DNA of 64,000 nt from Elusimicrobiota bacterium (GTDB lineage Bacteria; Elusimicrobiota; Elusimicrobia; 2-02-FULL-39-32): positions 55,098-119,097 of the forward strand of contig JAKFYJ010000015.1 in NCBI GenBank assembly GCA_021730935.1. The letters run 5' to 3'. Below the pieces are notes generated by a model that did not search any database, was not told the origin of the DNA, and saw only the letters and a program-made list of their open reading frames with translations. The position numbers and the translations under genes were made by a program. This document shows positions 62,658 to 64,000 of this stretch, one piece after another. Position 1 is the stretch's first letter. Every line of letters starts with the position of its first letter.

Positions 62658-63851
62658 CTAAAAAACGAACGCCGGTCCTGCATAAAAGAATAGATTCGTC
62701 TCAAAGTTGTCTTCAAAGTAATCGCATTTTGCCGTCAGCCCAAATTTGCGCGTGAGGTAAATATCCAGCCGGTTCCTTGTCGTGAAATGCCTTGATTCAT
62801 TATTTCTGAAACGCACGTAAAACTTGGAATCCACATGGACAAAATGGCTGATCGTGAGTTCCAGCTTCGTTCCAACCGCCATATAGTCGAGATCAGCATA
62901 GGACTTTTTGTGGAATCCGAACCGCATCGTCGGTCCCACTCTCATTCCCTCGGAAGTTATATTTGCTTCCACAACTTCCTTGAAGTATCCGATATTCGGT
63001 GTAATCTGAAAAAATCTGTTTTTAATCAACAGGCCGATCGTCGGGTAATAGACAAAAATCTGATTCTGAATCTCCATCGACTGAAGAGGCGACACATCCG
63101 GGTTGTAAAGGGTGGAATGGACGTTCAAATATTCCAAATTAAATCCCACCGTTGGCTGTAAACTATTCTTGTGCCGGAAAAAATAGTTTCCGGTCAAAAG
63201 ATAACCGCTTTCCTTGCTGTGATCCATCGAAGAAAAGTGTCCTAAAGTGCCAATTACGAATTGAGGACGAGCGTAAACCATGTGAATACCGTATAGAGCA
63301 CCGGAATCTTTTATTTTTTCAACCTTGTTCGTGTAGGAGGAAGTATATTCAACATTGCTTTTGATTATTCCCATAAGGGGAGAGAATATCAGCCGTGATT
63401 CCTGTTTTGACTCTTCAGCAAACACAAAAGAGGATACGGATAGGAAAACAATGATCAATAGAATGAACGAGGATGTCTTTTTAATTTTCATAGTTAAATC
63501 CTTCCTGTGAGAATATCTTTTATCCAAAAGATGGCGAACAGCCAAAATGGGATGAAAAAGGGTCATGAGAGGTCCCGAAAAACGCATAATTTCTTTAATC
63601 TTTTCACGAGACAGGGGCGAATAACAGTGTATTTTGCATTCTGAACAGACCGGCTTATCATTCTTGTAAGGACACTGATTCAGTCTGTTCGAACCGTAAG
63701 AAGAGATCTCTTTGCAGTGATCGCACAGAGTTTCTTTACCGTCATGTTTGAAACGGCAGAAGAGATGAATCATTCGGACGAGGGTTTCCCTTTCCCGATC
63801 CAAACGAGACCGGTCAGGAAAACCCTCTGTCAGAATTTTATGATCAATCAT
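62658..63851 (-). CDS. YgbA (NO-stimulated) domain in frame with an outer-membrane beta-barrel protein
   Basis: One uninterrupted 397-codon frame. Residues 1-115 match the YgbA family (RERETLVRMIHLFCRF, LCDHCKEISSYGSNRLNQC, CKIHCYSPLSREKIKEIMRF), known from the nitric-oxide-responsive NsrR regulon. At residue 121 (63491) starts MKIKKTSSFILLIIVFLSVS, a signal peptide, then a beta-rich 255-residue barrel ending AGPAFVF. An AGGAAGG site before 63491 shows a second start, so two products are likely: the fusion or the separate barrel. Whether the YgbA stop was lost by mutation or error is open. Confidence 0.65.
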   Translation of the reverse strand: MIDHKILTEGFPDRSRLDRERETLVRMIHLFCRFKHDGKETLCDHCKEISSYGSNRLNQCPYKNDKPVCSECKIHCYSPLSREKIKEIMRFSGPLMTLFHPILAVRHLLDKRYSHRKDLTMKIKKTSSFILLIIVFLSVSSFVFAEESKQESRLIFSPLMGIIKSNVEYTSSYTNKVEKIKDSGALYGIHMVYARPQFVIGTLGHFSSMDHSKESGYLLTGNYFFRHKNSLQPTVGFNLEYLNVHSTLYNPDVSPLQSMEIQNQIFVYYPTIGLLIKNRFFQITPNIGYFKEVVEANITSEGMRVGPTMRFGFHKKSYADLDYMAVGTKLELTISHFVHVDSKFYVRFRNNESRHFTTRNRLDIYLTRKFGLTAKCDYFEDNFETNLFFYAGPAFVF

Positions 63852-63853
63852 TA

Positions 63854-64000
63854 CTATTTATGCCGGACAGCCGATTCATCCTCTTGAACAGCAAACCCCA
63901 GCTTAAAGCTAAGGCCTGCCACAAAAAGAACAAGGGCAACCGCTCCCAAGGCAAACAAAGTGTCTCCCGGAACCCTGAGCCACTTCAGTATCTGCATAAT
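63854..64000 (-). CDS. C-terminus of probable nitric oxide reductase large subunit (cut by window end)
   Basis: 48 visible residues end QILKWLRVPGDTLFALGAVA, a transmembrane segment and a short polar tail. The W-x-R-x-PGD-x-x-F pattern matches the last helix of NorB/qNor-type haem-copper reductases. The 5' part lies beyond the window. Its proximity to the YgbA gene supports nitric oxide detoxification. Assignment rests on a short stretch. Confidence 0.5.
   Translation of the reverse strand: MMQILKWLRVPGDTLFALGAVALVLFVAGLSFKLGFAVQEDESAVRHK

Noticed and set aside
62600..62660. SAM or T-box riboswitch before the trans-sulfuration gene
   Set aside because: The leader is too short and only a ribosome site is visible.
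60000..64000. Second copy of the tRNA-Gln 3' end as right attachment site
   Set aside because: No stretch resembling the T-arm or acceptor sequence found; the right end remains unknown.

Overview
The window looks like chromosome from a Gram-negative bacterium of an uncultivated lineage. It encodes porin, TolC-like and beta-barrel outer-membrane proteins, M48/SurA-like envelope factors, a bactofilin, a GlcD-GlcE fusion and a ManC-PMM fusion. The gene content recalls Omnitrophota, Elusimicrobiota or other PVC-adjacent groups, but no ribosomal marker is present, so the lineage is inference. From 1 to about 35,075 the DNA is GC-rich and housekeeping-like. From about 35,150 to 60,040 it is a mobile element of mixed, often lower GC, and 60,037-64,000 is a clearly AT-richer, differently coded block.

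Host part (1-35,150): a sugar-type ABC ATPase (cut by the window start), two coupled diguanylate cyclase-like genes and a half-length TolC-like gene, all on minus; DUF4139 protein, OmpR-type regulator and PurD-like ATP-grasp enzyme on plus; a methyltransferase, DoxX, beta-carbonic anhydrase, tandem AHSA1 and tandem PhnB/VOC proteins; tRNA-Asn; a CsgG-like/TPR secreted protein divergent from a mannose-1-phosphate guanylyltransferase fused to a degenerate phosphomannomutase. Next comes a tight iron operon on minus: fur, porin, FMN-binding protein, PepSY membrane protein with BNR repeats, ApbE, FeoB, DtxR-FeoA. It reads as extracytosolic flavin-based iron reduction coupled to Fe(II) import. Then M23 peptidase plus bactofilin, a SurA-like protein, and a long minus operon parA-parB-secreted proteins-M48 protease-GlcDE-GlcF. 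GltX and tRNA-Gln close the host part.

Mobile element (35,123-60,040): a large serine recombinase whose last codons and stop lie inside the tRNA-Gln gene; a recombinase-like small protein and a sigma-like protein; a UDG-like protein; then a five-gene minus operon led by a LexA-type repressor (45,673-46,386) followed by three proteins I cannot name and a 898-residue phospholipase-D-fold protein. Its promoter has consensus -35 and -10 boxes with an SOS-type box between them. This damage-controlled module inside a prophage is the best candidate for an undescribed system. The divergent plus arm is a phage replication and packaging program: PD-(D/E)XK exonuclease, Sak4-like ATPase, DUF669-like protein, helicase, prim-pol/D5 helicase, resolvase, small and large terminase, portal-MuF fusion and a tandem Dam-type methylase. 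No capsid, protease, tail or lysis gene follows, so the prophage seems truncated or satellite-like.

Right block (60,037-64,000, all minus): DsrE-like protein, methyltransferase, cupin, a hidden Cys-rich small protein, a trans-sulfuration PLP enzyme, a YgbA domain in frame with a beta-barrel protein, and the C-terminus of a probable nitric oxide reductase. A second theme is regulatory: at least six genes in the host part and one in the element have a -10 box only 6-7 nt from the start codon, predicting leaderless mRNAs.
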